Below, one piece after another: positions 1 through 7,908 of a DNA stretch of 28,636 nt. Made by a program: the position numbers and the translations under genes. Source of the DNA: MGOM01 sp035455265 (GTDB lineage: Bacteria; Chloroflexota; Anaerolineae; Anaerolineales; E44-bin32); contig DATIFK010000079.1 in NCBI GenBank assembly GCA_035455265.1, positions 1-28,636 on the forward strand, read 5' to 3'. The number at the start of each line of letters is the position of its first letter. The stretch's first letter is position 1. The notes beneath the pieces were generated by a model. It was given only the letters and a program-made list of their open reading frames with translations, was not told where the DNA came from and searched no databases.

Positions 1-2
1 AG

Positions 3-650
3 GTCGAGCATGTCTACGGCCTGATGGGGACGCGCGGCGGTGGAACCGGCCGTGTCTACTTCCGGGATGTGCCCGTGCCGGAGGCGAACCGCATCGGCTC
101 GGAGAACCAGGGCGCCGAGATCTTCTATCGGATGATGATCCCCGAGAGGATGACCAGTGCCGCCGGAGCGCTCGGGCTGGCGCGGGCCGCGCTGGATGTG
201 GCGGCGCGCTACAGCGACCGACGGAAGGCTTTTGGCCAGAAGATCCGTGCCTTTGAGGCCGTCAGCTTCCGTGTTGCCGACGCCGTCACCACCCTCGATG
301 CCGCCCGTTCGCTGGTGTGGACGACGGCCCGGGCGATCGACGCCGGCGAGTCCCCCGACCGGCTGCGCCGGCTGGTCTCCGAGTCCAAGAAGTTCGCCAC
401 CGAGGCCTCCTGGACGATCGTCAACCACGCCATGCAGATCCTGGGCGGCATCGGCTACACCGACGTCTACCCGGTGGAACGCCTGCTGCGGGATGCGCGC
501 CTGGGGCTGATCTGGACCGGGACGAGCGAGATCATGGATCTGATCATCCAGCACGAGGTCTACCGCGAGCTGGGCACCGCCCCCATCGGCCGGGATGTCG
601 AGGCCGATGCGACTGCGGCGGATTGGCTGGACGACAAGGTATACGAGTAG
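3..650 (+). CDS. Acyl-CoA dehydrogenase, C-terminal part (5' end outside window)
   Basis: The open frame enters from the left edge and ends with TAG at 648-650, leaving about 215 residues. It matches the middle and C-terminal domains of flavin (FAD) acyl-CoA dehydrogenases, which form the alpha,beta-double bond of acyl-CoAs: a helix with RRKAFGQKI, the QILGGIGY segment, and the terminal GTSEIM region. At the spot where medium- and short-chain enzymes carry the catalytic Glu (YEGT) the sequence reads IWTGT, with Thr at 516-518. An IPER motif (Glu codon 144-146) lies where isovaleryl-CoA and long-chain enzymes keep their base (DLER in isovaleryl-CoA dehydrogenase). This suggests a branched- or long-chain-type active site, not a dead enzyme. 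Converges on the lipoprotein gene at 735. Family assignment is firm; substrate is unknown. Confidence 0.93.
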   Translation, partial: VEHVYGLMGTRGGGTGRVYFRDVPVPEANRIGSENQGAEIFYRMMIPERMTSAAGALGLARAALDVAARYSDRRKAFGQKIRAFEAVSFRVADAVTTLDAARSLVWTTARAIDAGESPDRLRRLVSESKKFATEASWTIVNHAMQILGGIGYTDVYPVERLLRDARLGLIWTGTSEIMDLIIQHEVYRELGTAPIGRDVEADATAADWLDDKVYE

Positions 651-660
651 AGCCAAGCCA

Positions 661-736
661 CCAGCCGCCCGCGTGGTGTTCCCGATCTTGCGGCTGGAGG
701 CCTTAGGGTGGTTGCGAACCAGAATCGTGATGGTTC
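661..736. terminator. Hairpins in a convergent intergenic gap, possible bidirectional terminator
   Basis: Two inverted repeats lie between the converging stop codons: CCAGCCGC (661-668) with GCGGCTGG (690-697), and GAACCA (716-721) with TGGTTC (731-736), the second touching the stop codon of the minus-strand gene. Neither is followed by a convincing T-tract on either strand, so intrinsic termination is only plausible. Confidence 0.35.
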
Positions 737-1709
737 AGTTCTTCAAGGCGACGTAGATGTCCGCGTCGACGATGCGTCCGTCGATGACGAAGTGGTGAGC
801 GAAGTAGAGATTGCCGGCCGAGTCGAGGGAAGGTTCGCCGGCAAAGGGCCACAGGACGAGTTCCGGGACGCCCCAGCCCGCATCGCTCCACACGGATCGG
901 AACACACCCGGGGCAGCGTCCACCGTTCGGGTGAACCATAGCTGCGCCTCATCCGGCGAAAGGGCCGGACGGGTGTCATCGGCGGGGGAGTTGACGGCCG
1001 CCAGGTTCTCCGGCTCGGACCAGCCACCCTCGATTCGGTGCGTCATCCAGAGATCGAGACCACCAGCGCCGCCGGGAAGGTCGGCGTGAAAGTAGAGCGT
1101 CGCTCCATCGGCGGAGAGGTGCATCTCGCCGGCCTGTAGTTCTCCATTCAGCCTTGCCCCGGCGCTGCTCCAATCCGTCCAGAGGCCGTTGCGGAACTGC
1201 GCCGTCCATAGATCGACACCGCGAAGATTCCCTTTGCGCGCCGAGCAGAACCACAATGCATTTCCCAGCAGGAACGGACAACCATCGAGCGCCGGTTCGC
1301 CCGCATCTTCGAGGACGACTCGCTCCGCCTCGCCCCATCCATCGCCCTGACGGGATGAGACGTAGGTCCCGGTCACGCCATCGAGAAGCTGCCGTTCCGG
1401 TGGAACGCCCGGGTCGGGGGTGAAGGTGAAGAAGAGCCTCTGCCCATCCGAGGTAATGAACGGCCCGTCTTCGGCGCCGGCGGTGTTGACGGGAGCGGGC
1501 AGCGGCATGGGCGCCGCCCAGCCTTCGACCCTCAACTGCGGCGGTTGTGGATCGGTTTGCGGGCTCATCTTGACGGCCGCCGGGGGGATGGAGTCGGTCC
1601 GCGTCCGCGGCCGGATGGTAGGGGCTGGAGCTCCGGCGTCGCAAGCAAGGCCTGCCAGGAGGAAGGCGGCGACCGCAACAGCAAGCCTGGTGGAAGGGTT
1701 CGATGTCAT
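735..1709 (-). CDS. PD40/TolB-type beta-propeller lipoprotein
   Basis: A 324-residue protein starting at ATG 1709. The N-terminus is a lipoprotein signal: Arg8, a hydrophobic stretch, and lipobox LAGLAC with Cys23, followed by a Pro/Thr-rich linker. The rest shows repeated blade-like segments of the PD40/WD40-like type, with phrases such as SDGQRLFFTF, SADGATLYF, SPDEAQLWFTR and a closing DSAGNLYFAHH. Such propellers occur in TolB and in exported proteins thought to bind proteins or polysaccharides. It is therefore predicted to be membrane-anchored outside the cytoplasm. It stands alone, with 199 bases separating it from the next minus-strand gene upstream, and no enzyme motif was seen. Specific function unknown. 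Confidence 0.82.
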   Translation of the reverse strand: MTSNPSTRLAVAVAAFLLAGLACDAGAPAPTIRPRTRTDSIPPAAVKMSPQTDPQPPQLRVEGWAAPMPLPAPVNTAGAEDGPFITSDGQRLFFTFTPDPGVPPERQLLDGVTGTYVSSRQGDGWGEAERVVLEDAGEPALDGCPFLLGNALWFCSARKGNLRGVDLWTAQFRNGLWTDWSSAGARLNGELQAGEMHLSADGATLYFHADLPGGAGGLDLWMTHRIEGGWSEPENLAAVNSPADDTRPALSPDEAQLWFTRTVDAAPGVFRSVWSDAGWGVPELVLWPFAGEPSLDSAGNLYFAHHFVIDGRIVDADIYVALKN

Positions 1710-1908
1710 AGGGTCGAGTCGCTCCGCACTCTAGTACCGCTTGTCGACGGCGCAAGTCGCGGGCGAGTCATCCAACCTGCAGTCTCTTACCCCCGCTCCG
1801 CGTCGGACTGCGGGCTCCCGGAGGACTGGCCCGAGGCGACGTAGCCCGCGCCGGGAAGACTACCGCCGACCGGAGAAGGTCCCTTCGAGGTCCAGCAGGG
1901 CGCGAGGC

Positions 1909-3525
1909 TCAGCTCTCGGGGGGGATCTGGTTGACGTTGGACAGGCGCATCGCTCGCGCCACGGCCCGTGCCACCGGGGTCAGGGCCTCGGCTTCGGTGC
2001 GGCGGTAGCGCCGGCCGTTGCGCCGCGGCCCGATCATCAGCACCCCGAACGACTCTCCGTCATTCTCCAGCGGGACGCTCATCAGCGCCGTTCCGCTCCA
2101 CGGGCCTTGAGTGTGGACCGTCGTCGCCCGGCCGTTCTGGACGCGGATCACCGCGCCCGACTCGGCGCCGAGAGACGTCACGGCCTCGCCCAGGAGCCGG
2201 CGGGAGAGCAGGTCGGGATCGTTGAATTCCAGAAACTCCTGGACCTCCGACCCGAAGGAACGCAGCGCGCCGGCCGGCACCTCGAGGAACTGGCGGTCCA
2301 CCCAGGTCTGCAGGAGGTTGCGCAGCGGTGTGATGGCCGAGACGACGATCAACGTGGTGACCACGACGGCGGCGTCGCTCTCTTCACCCGTCAGGTCGAC
2401 GAACACGCGTTGCGAAAGCCCGATGGCGGCGGTGTAGAGGCCGGCCAGGATGGCCGTCAGGGTGCCGTAGACGATCGCCCGGTTGACCAACGCGTCGAGT
2501 TCGATCAGGCGGTAACGCGTGATGGCCACGGCGACGGTGATCGGGAAGAGCAGCAGGGCCGGCAAGATGGCGACCGTATTGAACTGGAGAGGCACGCCGA
2601 ACACCGGCGCCAGGAACCATACGACCGCCGGGGTGAACGCGATCACGCTGCCCACCAGCACGAGGCGGGCCTGGCGCCGGACGGCCGCGTCGCGGCTGCG
2701 CGGGGCGCGGTAGATCATGACGGCGAAGAACATCAAGCACGCCAGGGCCGCGTAGCGATAGGAGGCCGAGCGCGCCGCCAGATACATCCACGGGTCGTCG
2801 GGCCTCGACAGCGAGACGATGCCCCAGGCCGCCAGGGCGAGTGAGATCAGATACGGCATGCCCAACAGCCACGGGCGGCGGTGAACGGGGCCCCACTCGA
2901 TGGGGAAGCGCATGGTCAGGGTGACCAGCGTGCCGCCCAACATCGCCAGGGCCACGAGCCAGATGGCCGTGCCGAAGTGGGTCGTCAGAACATCGAACAA
3001 GAGCGCCGCGACCACCGAGACGCTGATGCAGAAGGCCGCCAGGGCGCGGCCCGGCCGATCGCGGCCGCGCGCCAGGTAGACCCAGACTCCAATGATGAAA
3101 TACGCCAGCCCAATGCCGTAGGGCAGCCAGAACAGAGCCAACAGGTCGCGCAGCGAGAAGGTGCCGAGGCGGACGGTCGGGTAGAGGTGAACCCGGCCGT
3201 CGGGGTGCCGTGTGAAGACGGACACCGTATCGCCGGCGGTGTGGCCCTGCAAGGCCCGGCTGAAATCGCGGACGTTGGCGACCGGCTCTCCTCCGAGCCG
3301 AGTGACCTCTTGCGGCGCGTCGAGCCCGGCGGCGCGTCCGCTCCAGCCCTCGCCGGTGCGGGCATTGACCGTCAGCGTCGAGTCGACCAGGAACCCAGGG
3401 AAAGGCAAGAGGCGCCAGGTCAGGGCCATCAAGGGCGCGGTGAAGAGGACCAGCACGCAGGCGGCGAAGGATGCCAGCGTCACGCCGCGGCTCACGAGCT
3501 CGAAGACGTCGCGCCTGGGTCGCAC
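1909..3525 (-). CDS. Multi-TM sensor with PDZ-like loop and C-terminal GAF-like domain, no kinase
   Basis: I place the start at GTG 3525, five bases after the upstream stop (3531-3533); the frame remains open further upstream but there overlaps the previous gene. This gives about 538 residues. After an N-terminal membrane helix (about 14-35) comes a soluble segment (about 50-125) with a PDZ-like region (VTRLGGEPVANVRDF), then about nine further hydrophobic helices, the segment VNRAIVYGTLTAILAGLY, and a C-terminal GAF-like region from about residue 400 (LLSRRLLGEAV to the end). The order resembles the sensor half of ComP-like histidine kinases, but the frame stops where the dimerisation/ATPase domains should begin. 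No H-box or N/G boxes are present. Probably translated together with the PP2C-like gene before it, and a likely signalling partner. Ligand unknown; the start is uncertain. Confidence 0.72.
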   Translation of the reverse strand: MRPRRDVFELVSRGVTLASFAACVLVLFTAPLMALTWRLLPFPGFLVDSTLTVNARTGEGWSGRAAGLDAPQEVTRLGGEPVANVRDFSRALQGHTAGDTVSVFTRHPDGRVHLYPTVRLGTFSLRDLLALFWLPYGIGLAYFIIGVWVYLARGRDRPGRALAAFCISVSVVAALLFDVLTTHFGTAIWLVALAMLGGTLVTLTMRFPIEWGPVHRRPWLLGMPYLISLALAAWGIVSLSRPDDPWMYLAARSASYRYAALACLMFFAVMIYRAPRSRDAAVRRQARLVLVGSVIAFTPAVVWFLAPVFGVPLQFNTVAILPALLLFPITVAVAITRYRLIELDALVNRAIVYGTLTAILAGLYTAAIGLSQRVFVDLTGEESDAAVVVTTLIVVSAITPLRNLLQTWVDRQFLEVPAGALRSFGSEVQEFLEFNDPDLLSRRLLGEAVTSLGAESGAVIRVQNGRATTVHTQGPWSGTALMSVPLENDGESFGVLMIGPRRNGRRYRRTEAEALTPVARAVARAMRLSNVNQIPPES

Positions 3526-3530
3526 GGCTC

Positions 3531-5228
3531 TCAGCTCGTTGCCCCGGGCGCCAGGCGCTCCAGCAAGAGGACGGTCAAATCCGGCGGGAAGAAGGGGCTG
3601 CGCGCGTTGAAGGCCTTGAAACTGTCGACGATCTTCTCGGCCTGCTCCTGTTGCCCGGCGACGTGTTCGGCGAGGATCGGCTGCAGGACGGCGGGGACGA
3701 ACGGCTGGCCTTCGAGGTTGCGGGCCTCGAGCATCGACGGGCCCAACAGGGCGCACACGCAGCCTGGTTCGATGAGCATCCGACCGGCCTCGGCCTGCAG
3801 CTCGGCCTTGAGGCCCAACGGCTGGCCGTCGGCGGACGGCACCTGCAGCAGATAGGGTCCGCTCGATCGCGGCGGAACGACGCCGGCGGCGGCGTACTCC
3901 ATCCAGCCCGTGGCGGGATCGACGACAAGCACCAGGCCTCGCAAGGCCAGCGACGAGGCGTGCTGCATGCACAGCATCTGGTTAACCTGCCGCAGCGTAT
4001 CGACGGGGCTCATCAGCTGCAGCCCGGAGTTGCGCAACGTCGTTCGGGCGGCCGCCAGCGCCAATGCGCCCTGGATGCCGGTGGCGGAGACCCGGCCGAG
4101 GGAAAGCATCAAGCGGCCATCGGGGCGCAGGTACGCGTCGAAGAATTCATGCTCCGACCTCGTGCCCATCAACTGGTAGGCATGCAAGTTCCATCCGGCG
4201 AGCACCGGAAGTTGGGCCGGGGTCAACCGCTCGCGCACCGTCTTGACCCAACTCTCGTCCTGCTCCGGGCGGCGGATGTCGAGGAAGCGGAAGCGGCGTT
4301 GGCGTGAGATCAGCGACAGCCCGAGCGGCGGCAGGAGCAGGGCGGCGGCAAAGGACAGCAGCAGGATGTCGCGATAGCGGCCGGTCGTGGTGGTCACGAT
4401 GGACCAGTCGTCCTCGGCGATGAGGGTCCATCGGGTGCCCGGCACCGGCGCATGAGCGGCGACGATGTTGTTCCCGGAAATGTCCTCGGTGAGCACGGAG
4501 CCGGAGGTGGCCGAGGTGGCGAGAGAGAGCTGATCGGCGCTGAGGAAGCGACCGACACGCGAGGATTCGGAGTCGAACAGGACGCGCCCGATGCCGTCGA
4601 CGACGTAGGTCGTGCCGCTCTGTCCGAGGCGCAGCCGGACAATGCTGGCGTAGAACGAGCTGAGCGTCGGCTCGCCGAGGCGGAAGAGCCCCGCCATGAC
4701 GCCGACGAAGGCGTTGGCCTCGTCGCGGATGGGGACGGCCACGGCGATGATCAGCGGCCCGTTGGGGTAGAGCACCTGGGAGTCGGAGAAGGCCATTTCG
4801 GAGCCGCCGAGGATGTCCTGGAAGAAATCGCGGTTGGACCAGTCGGCTCCGTTGAGGCGAGGCTGCTCGGGAAGGGTGGCGCGCACGCGGCCGTGCGTGT
4901 CGAGGACGACGACGCCCCCGTCGAACACGGCCAGGCGGGGAGTGGCCTCCTCCAGGGCGACCTTCTGGCTGGACACGAAGCCACCTGACATCTCTCCCTT
5001 GCGCGCCAGGAGGATGAGCAAATCGCCGTAGTCGGCCAGATCGCTTTGCAGGCGGGCGGCCGAGACAACCGTCAGCTGCTCGTCGCGCTCGAGAACCAGA
5101 TCGGTGGCGGCGCGCCGATAGGCCAGATAGGTGTAGACGACGACGCCGACCAGGCCCAGGATGGCGAGCCCGACGACCCACAGGGCGACGTTGCGGCTGA
5201 GAGAGGTGCGTAGCGACGAGGTCGACAT
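3531..5228 (-). CDS. Membrane sensor with Cache-like domain and degenerate SpoIIE/PP2C domain
   Basis: A 565-residue protein from ATG 5228. It has a first TM helix (about 15-36), an extracytoplasmic dCache-like domain (FFQDILGGSEMAFSDS, then PLIIAVAVPIRDE), a second TM (about 285-305), and a C-terminal domain of SpoIIE/RsbU-type serine phosphatases. Family landmarks are recognisable (PDGRLMLSLGRVSATGIQGA, VLVVDPATGWMEYAAAG, QPLGL, LLGPSMLEARN, PPDLTVLL), but metal-binding Asp positions are altered. The GDVSGKG Asp is Arg379, the TDG Asp is Pro497, and the first Asp of the GDxYD-like motif is Glu361. Asp364 and Asp550 remain. Loss of two metal ligands predicts a pseudophosphatase that senses or binds and does not dephosphorylate. 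It lies 16 bases after the binding-protein gene and 5 bases before the PDZ/GAF sensor gene, implying one operon. Confidence 0.8.
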   Translation of the reverse strand: MSTSSLRTSLSRNVALWVVGLAILGLVGVVVYTYLAYRRAATDLVLERDEQLTVVSAARLQSDLADYGDLLILLARKGEMSGGFVSSQKVALEEATPRLAVFDGGVVVLDTHGRVRATLPEQPRLNGADWSNRDFFQDILGGSEMAFSDSQVLYPNGPLIIAVAVPIRDEANAFVGVMAGLFRLGEPTLSSFYASIVRLRLGQSGTTYVVDGIGRVLFDSESSRVGRFLSADQLSLATSATSGSVLTEDISGNNIVAAHAPVPGTRWTLIAEDDWSIVTTTTGRYRDILLLSFAAALLLPPLGLSLISRQRRFRFLDIRRPEQDESWVKTVRERLTPAQLPVLAGWNLHAYQLMGTRSEHEFFDAYLRPDGRLMLSLGRVSATGIQGALALAAARTTLRNSGLQLMSPVDTLRQVNQMLCMQHASSLALRGLVLVVDPATGWMEYAAAGVVPPRSSGPYLLQVPSADGQPLGLKAELQAEAGRMLIEPGCVCALLGPSMLEARNLEGQPFVPAVLQPILAEHVAGQQEQAEKIVDSFKAFNARSPFFPPDLTVLLLERLAPGATS

Positions 5229-5244
5229 GGGTGCCGTCAGGACC

Positions 5245-6606
5245 TTACGAGTCGGTTGGTTGGGAGAGCTCGATGGCCGCCGACACCCGCACCATCTGAT
5301 CGACCGGGTCCAGGCCGAGGGTGAAGATGCGCTGCCAGGCGGCCTCGGTCAGACGCCGGGCGTCGGCCATGTTGGCGAAGATTTCGGCGGTGACCGAATA
5401 GCCCTGGCGCTGTCCCTCGGCGAAGGCCTCGATGTCCATATCACGCGTCGCCTGTGGGTACTGCTGGTGCACAACACCGGCCCACTCGCCGACGAGCGAC
5501 TCGCGTGCCGGCTGGAGCAGATGCGTCTGAGCCATGGCGCGTCCGTACTGCTTGCTGATCAGGAACTTGAGAAGTTCCCAGGCGGCTTCGGGGTATTTCG
5601 TGCCGGCATAGATACCGAAGCCGTCGGTCGTCGCCAGGGTCACCCGCCGCTCGGGGCCGGCCGGGAACGGCGCCACGCCGATGCGGAACTTTGCCCCCTC
5701 GAGAATGTCCTTGAGGGACCACGACCCATCTTCGACCATGGCCAGCTTCTCCTGGATGAAGGCCTGGCGCGTCCCGATCTGCTTCACGTCCAGGGAGGTC
5801 GCCATGACGCGGTTGTCCCACATGCGCGCCCGGAGCCATTCCATGGCTTCCAGGGCCGAGGGGCGGGCCAGGAAGGAGCGGCGTGGGTTCTCGGGGTCGA
5901 CGAAATGACCGCCCCAGCCGTTGACATGGACCTGAATGCGTTCCCAGGCGATGTCGACCATGCTGCCCCACAGATCGGTGACCCCGTCACCGTCGCGGTC
6001 GTGGGTCAGCCGCCTCATCGCCTCGAGGTAGTCGTCGTGAGTCCACGACCGGTCCGGGTAGTCGACCAGGAACTCGTCGAAGATGTCCTTGTTGTAGAAC
6101 AGGGCCAGCGCGCCGTGATACTTCGGCAGGCCGAACTGTCGCCCGTCGGAGGTGAAGAGAGCCTGGTACTGAGCCGGATCCCAATCGTCGAGCGTCTCGC
6201 GTTCCAGGTCCGCCTCGACGAACGGTCGCAGGTCGAGCAGGAAACCCTTCTGGGCCCATTCGGGGAAGAAGTCGCAGCAGCCGTCGACCACATCGGGGGC
6301 CGTGCCGGCCTGGAAGTCGGCGATCATCGCATCCGCCAGGTCTTCCGGGTCCATGGTGAAGAAGACCTGGATCTCGGGGTGGGCGGCGTGGAAGCTCTCG
6401 AGCATCGACTGAGCCATGCCGGGGAACCAGTCGGTGCGCCAGTCCTGGTAGACGAGTTGGACGCGGCCCGAGGCGTGAGGGCCCTCGGCGGTGGCCGGGG
6501 CGCAGGCCGCCAGGGCGGCACCGGCGCCGGCTGCGCCGGCGATCTTAAGGAATTCGCGCCGAGAGAATCGTGGGTGAGCCGCGGAGAGACGCAGGCGTAC
6601 GGGCAT
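5245..6606 (-). CDS. Tat-exported extracellular solute-binding lipoprotein, family 1 (sugar-type)
   Basis: A 453-residue protein beginning at ATG 6606, preceded on the coding strand by AGGGAGGG about 10 bases upstream. The N-terminus carries a twin-arginine motif SRREFLK (Arg16-Arg17), a hydrophobic Ala/Gly stretch and a lipobox ALAAC with Cys35, so it is predicted to be exported folded and lipid-anchored. The body fits ABC solute-binding family 1 (maltose/glycerol-3-phosphate/oligosaccharide type): FFTMDPEDLADAM, TAPDVVDGC, GLPKYHGALALFYNKDIF, and WELLKFLISKQYGRAMAQT. No permease or ATPase gene adjoins it; the next two genes downstream encode membrane sensors. It may therefore feed a signal to them, or use a transporter elsewhere. 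Ligand not predictable. Confidence 0.9.
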   Translation of the reverse strand: MPVRLRLSAAHPRFSRREFLKIAGAAGAGAALAACAPATAEGPHASGRVQLVYQDWRTDWFPGMAQSMLESFHAAHPEIQVFFTMDPEDLADAMIADFQAGTAPDVVDGCCDFFPEWAQKGFLLDLRPFVEADLERETLDDWDPAQYQALFTSDGRQFGLPKYHGALALFYNKDIFDEFLVDYPDRSWTHDDYLEAMRRLTHDRDGDGVTDLWGSMVDIAWERIQVHVNGWGGHFVDPENPRRSFLARPSALEAMEWLRARMWDNRVMATSLDVKQIGTRQAFIQEKLAMVEDGSWSLKDILEGAKFRIGVAPFPAGPERRVTLATTDGFGIYAGTKYPEAAWELLKFLISKQYGRAMAQTHLLQPARESLVGEWAGVVHQQYPQATRDMDIEAFAEGQRQGYSVTAEIFANMADARRLTEAAWQRIFTLGLDPVDQMVRVSAAIELSQPTDS

Positions 6607-6695
6607 GATGGTTGACCCTCCCTGGGGAAGGGCTCCTTCGGCTTCGTGATTCTCCTACGAAAGCGGACGAATGCAAAGGGCGGGAAAGCTCGGCC

Positions 6696-6722
6696 GCGGC
6701 GGATGGTCGACGATGCCGCCGC
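6696..6722 (-). terminator. GC-rich inverted repeat at the end of the luciferase-like gene
   Basis: GCGGCGG (6696-6702) pairs with CCGCCGC (6716-6722) around a GTCGAC core, ending at the stop codon of the luciferase-like gene. There is no clear T-tract after it on the minus strand. Possible terminator or mRNA 3' hairpin. Confidence 0.3.
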
Positions 6723-7756
6723 TACGTTTCCGGCAAGACGCGCTCAAGGAACTGTCGCAACACGGACTCGGTTGTCTGGCCCGGGAGCGGAGTAGGGAAC
6801 AGCGCGATAGCGCTGATGCCGCAGGCCGCGATCTCGGAGATCTGCTCCACGACATCGGCCGGCCGGCCGGCGAGGGCATAGCGGCGCACCAGCGCGGCGG
6901 GCAGCAGCGGGGCGTATGGCAGCACCTGCTCGCGATCTCCGACGTTGCGCGGTCTCCCCCCGCGCGCCGCGATGAAGTCCTTCAGGGGCTTCAGGCGCTC
7001 CTCCCACTCCGGGGCGTAATCCAGGAGGCGGGTCCAATTCGGGTAGGCATGCCACAGGTAGGCGAGGATCCAGGGCCGGACGGCCTGGCGCGCGCTCTCG
7101 ACGTCGTCGGCGAGAACCAGGTTGAGCCGGGCGATACGCGGCGGGGCGCCGGCCGGCCGTCGCGCCTCCGTCGCGCCTCGGTCCACTTCGGACAAGGCTG
7201 GCCGAAGCACACCCGCCGAGCCCAGATCGCCGAGCATGACCTCGTCGGCCACCTCCCCGGCGAGGCGCAGCATCTGGCGGCTGGCCGAGGCCACCAGGAT
7301 AGGGATCTCTTTCCGGGCGCTGAAGTTGAGACTTGTCTGACGCAGGGTGAACGCTTCGCATTGCGCGTGGACCGTCTCGCCGGCCCACAGCCGCCGGATG
7401 GAATCGACGGCCAGCCGCATCGTCGGTACGAGGTGGGCCCGATGTACACCCATGGCCTCCAGACCACTGAAACCTGCCCCGAGGCCCAGGACGGCGCGGC
7501 CGCCACTCACTTCGTCCAGCGAGGCGGCCGCCACGGCGATCAACGATGGGTGGCGGGTGAAGGGGTCGGTGACGCAGGTCCCAAGGCGGAGCGTGTGCGT
7601 GCGCTGCGCGAGGTGCGCCAGGCTGACGAAGGGATCCCGGTAGAACTTCTCGTCCGCGAACCAGAGGTCCCGAAAGCCGCCGGCTTCGGCCAGGAGTGCC
7701 AGGCGAGCTGTGTCGCGCGGGTCATGCTCGCCCAGCAGCAACAGTCCATAGTCCAT
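6722..7756 (-). CDS. Luciferase-like (LLM class) flavin/F420-dependent oxidoreductase
   Basis: About 344 residues. I choose ATG 7756 because GGAGG sits 7 bases upstream on the coding strand and the protein then begins directly with strand 1 (MDYGLLLLGEHD); the frame stays open to 7879 without family similarity. TIM-barrel landmarks of the bacterial luciferase superfamily are clear: ARLALLAEAGGFRDLWFAD, LRLGTCVTDPFTRHP, LDEVSGGRAVLGLGAG, RLAVDSIRRLWAGE, IPILVASASRQMLRLAG and a C-terminal AGRPADVVEQI. The RHP and GRAVLGLGAG pattern is typical of tetrahydromethanopterin-reductase-like, often F420-using members. It could oxidise, reduce or mono-oxygenate a small substrate; the sequence does not decide cofactor or reaction. 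It diverges from the IclR gene across 146 bases, a common arrangement for a regulated target. Confidence 0.88.
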   Translation of the reverse strand: MDYGLLLLGEHDPRDTARLALLAEAGGFRDLWFADEKFYRDPFVSLAHLAQRTHTLRLGTCVTDPFTRHPSLIAVAAASLDEVSGGRAVLGLGAGFSGLEAMGVHRAHLVPTMRLAVDSIRRLWAGETVHAQCEAFTLRQTSLNFSARKEIPILVASASRQMLRLAGEVADEVMLGDLGSAGVLRPALSEVDRGATEARRPAGAPPRIARLNLVLADDVESARQAVRPWILAYLWHAYPNWTRLLDYAPEWEERLKPLKDFIAARGGRPRNVGDREQVLPYAPLLPAALVRRYALAGRPADVVEQISEIAACGISAIALFPTPLPGQTTESVLRQFLERVLPET

Positions 7757-7846
7757 GGGAGATCCTCCGCGGCCAGAATGCCGGGCGGGTGGCGCCGGAT
7801 AGGGTCGCACGTGACGCCCCCCGTGTGCGAGGCTCGGGGGCAGTGA

Positions 7847-7875
7847 TTGACATGGCGCCGGCGTCGCTCTATATT
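7847..7875 (+). promoter_or_regulatory. Near-consensus sigma-70-type promoter of the IclR gene
   Basis: TTGACA (7847-7852), 17-base spacer, TATATT (7870-7875). Transcription would begin near 7882, about 20 bases before the ATG at 7903. This is a 6/6 and 5/6 match in otherwise very GC-rich DNA. Confidence 0.7.
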
Positions 7876-7908
7876 TCATGAGCCGAAAGTGGACTCCGGC
7901 CCATGAAA
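7874..7908. promoter_or_regulatory. Inverted half-sites TTTCATG / CATGAAA, possible operator
   Basis: Perfect 7-base inverted half-sites TTTCATG (7874-7880) and CATGAAA (7902-7908) are separated by 21 bases. The first overlaps the -10 box, the second the start codon of the IclR gene, so binding would block transcription or early elongation (autorepression, inferred). The half-site resembles the palindrome in front of the KDG kinase gene (9543-9557). Confidence 0.4.

Noticed and set aside
1741..2844. Long plus-strand open frame rich in Arg, His, Gln and Asp
   Set aside because: Mostly antisense to the multi-TM sensor gene; no family features and skewed composition.
5161..6615. Long open frame (484 codons) on the plus strand opposite the binding-protein gene
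   Set aside because: It is antisense to a clear Tat-lipoprotein gene, has no recognisable motifs and a composition typical of GC-rich shadow frames.
6607..6660. Promoter for the binding-protein operon on the minus strand (TTGCAT / GAGAAT)
   Set aside because: Only 3/6 and 4/6 matches with an ordinary spacer; too weak to list.
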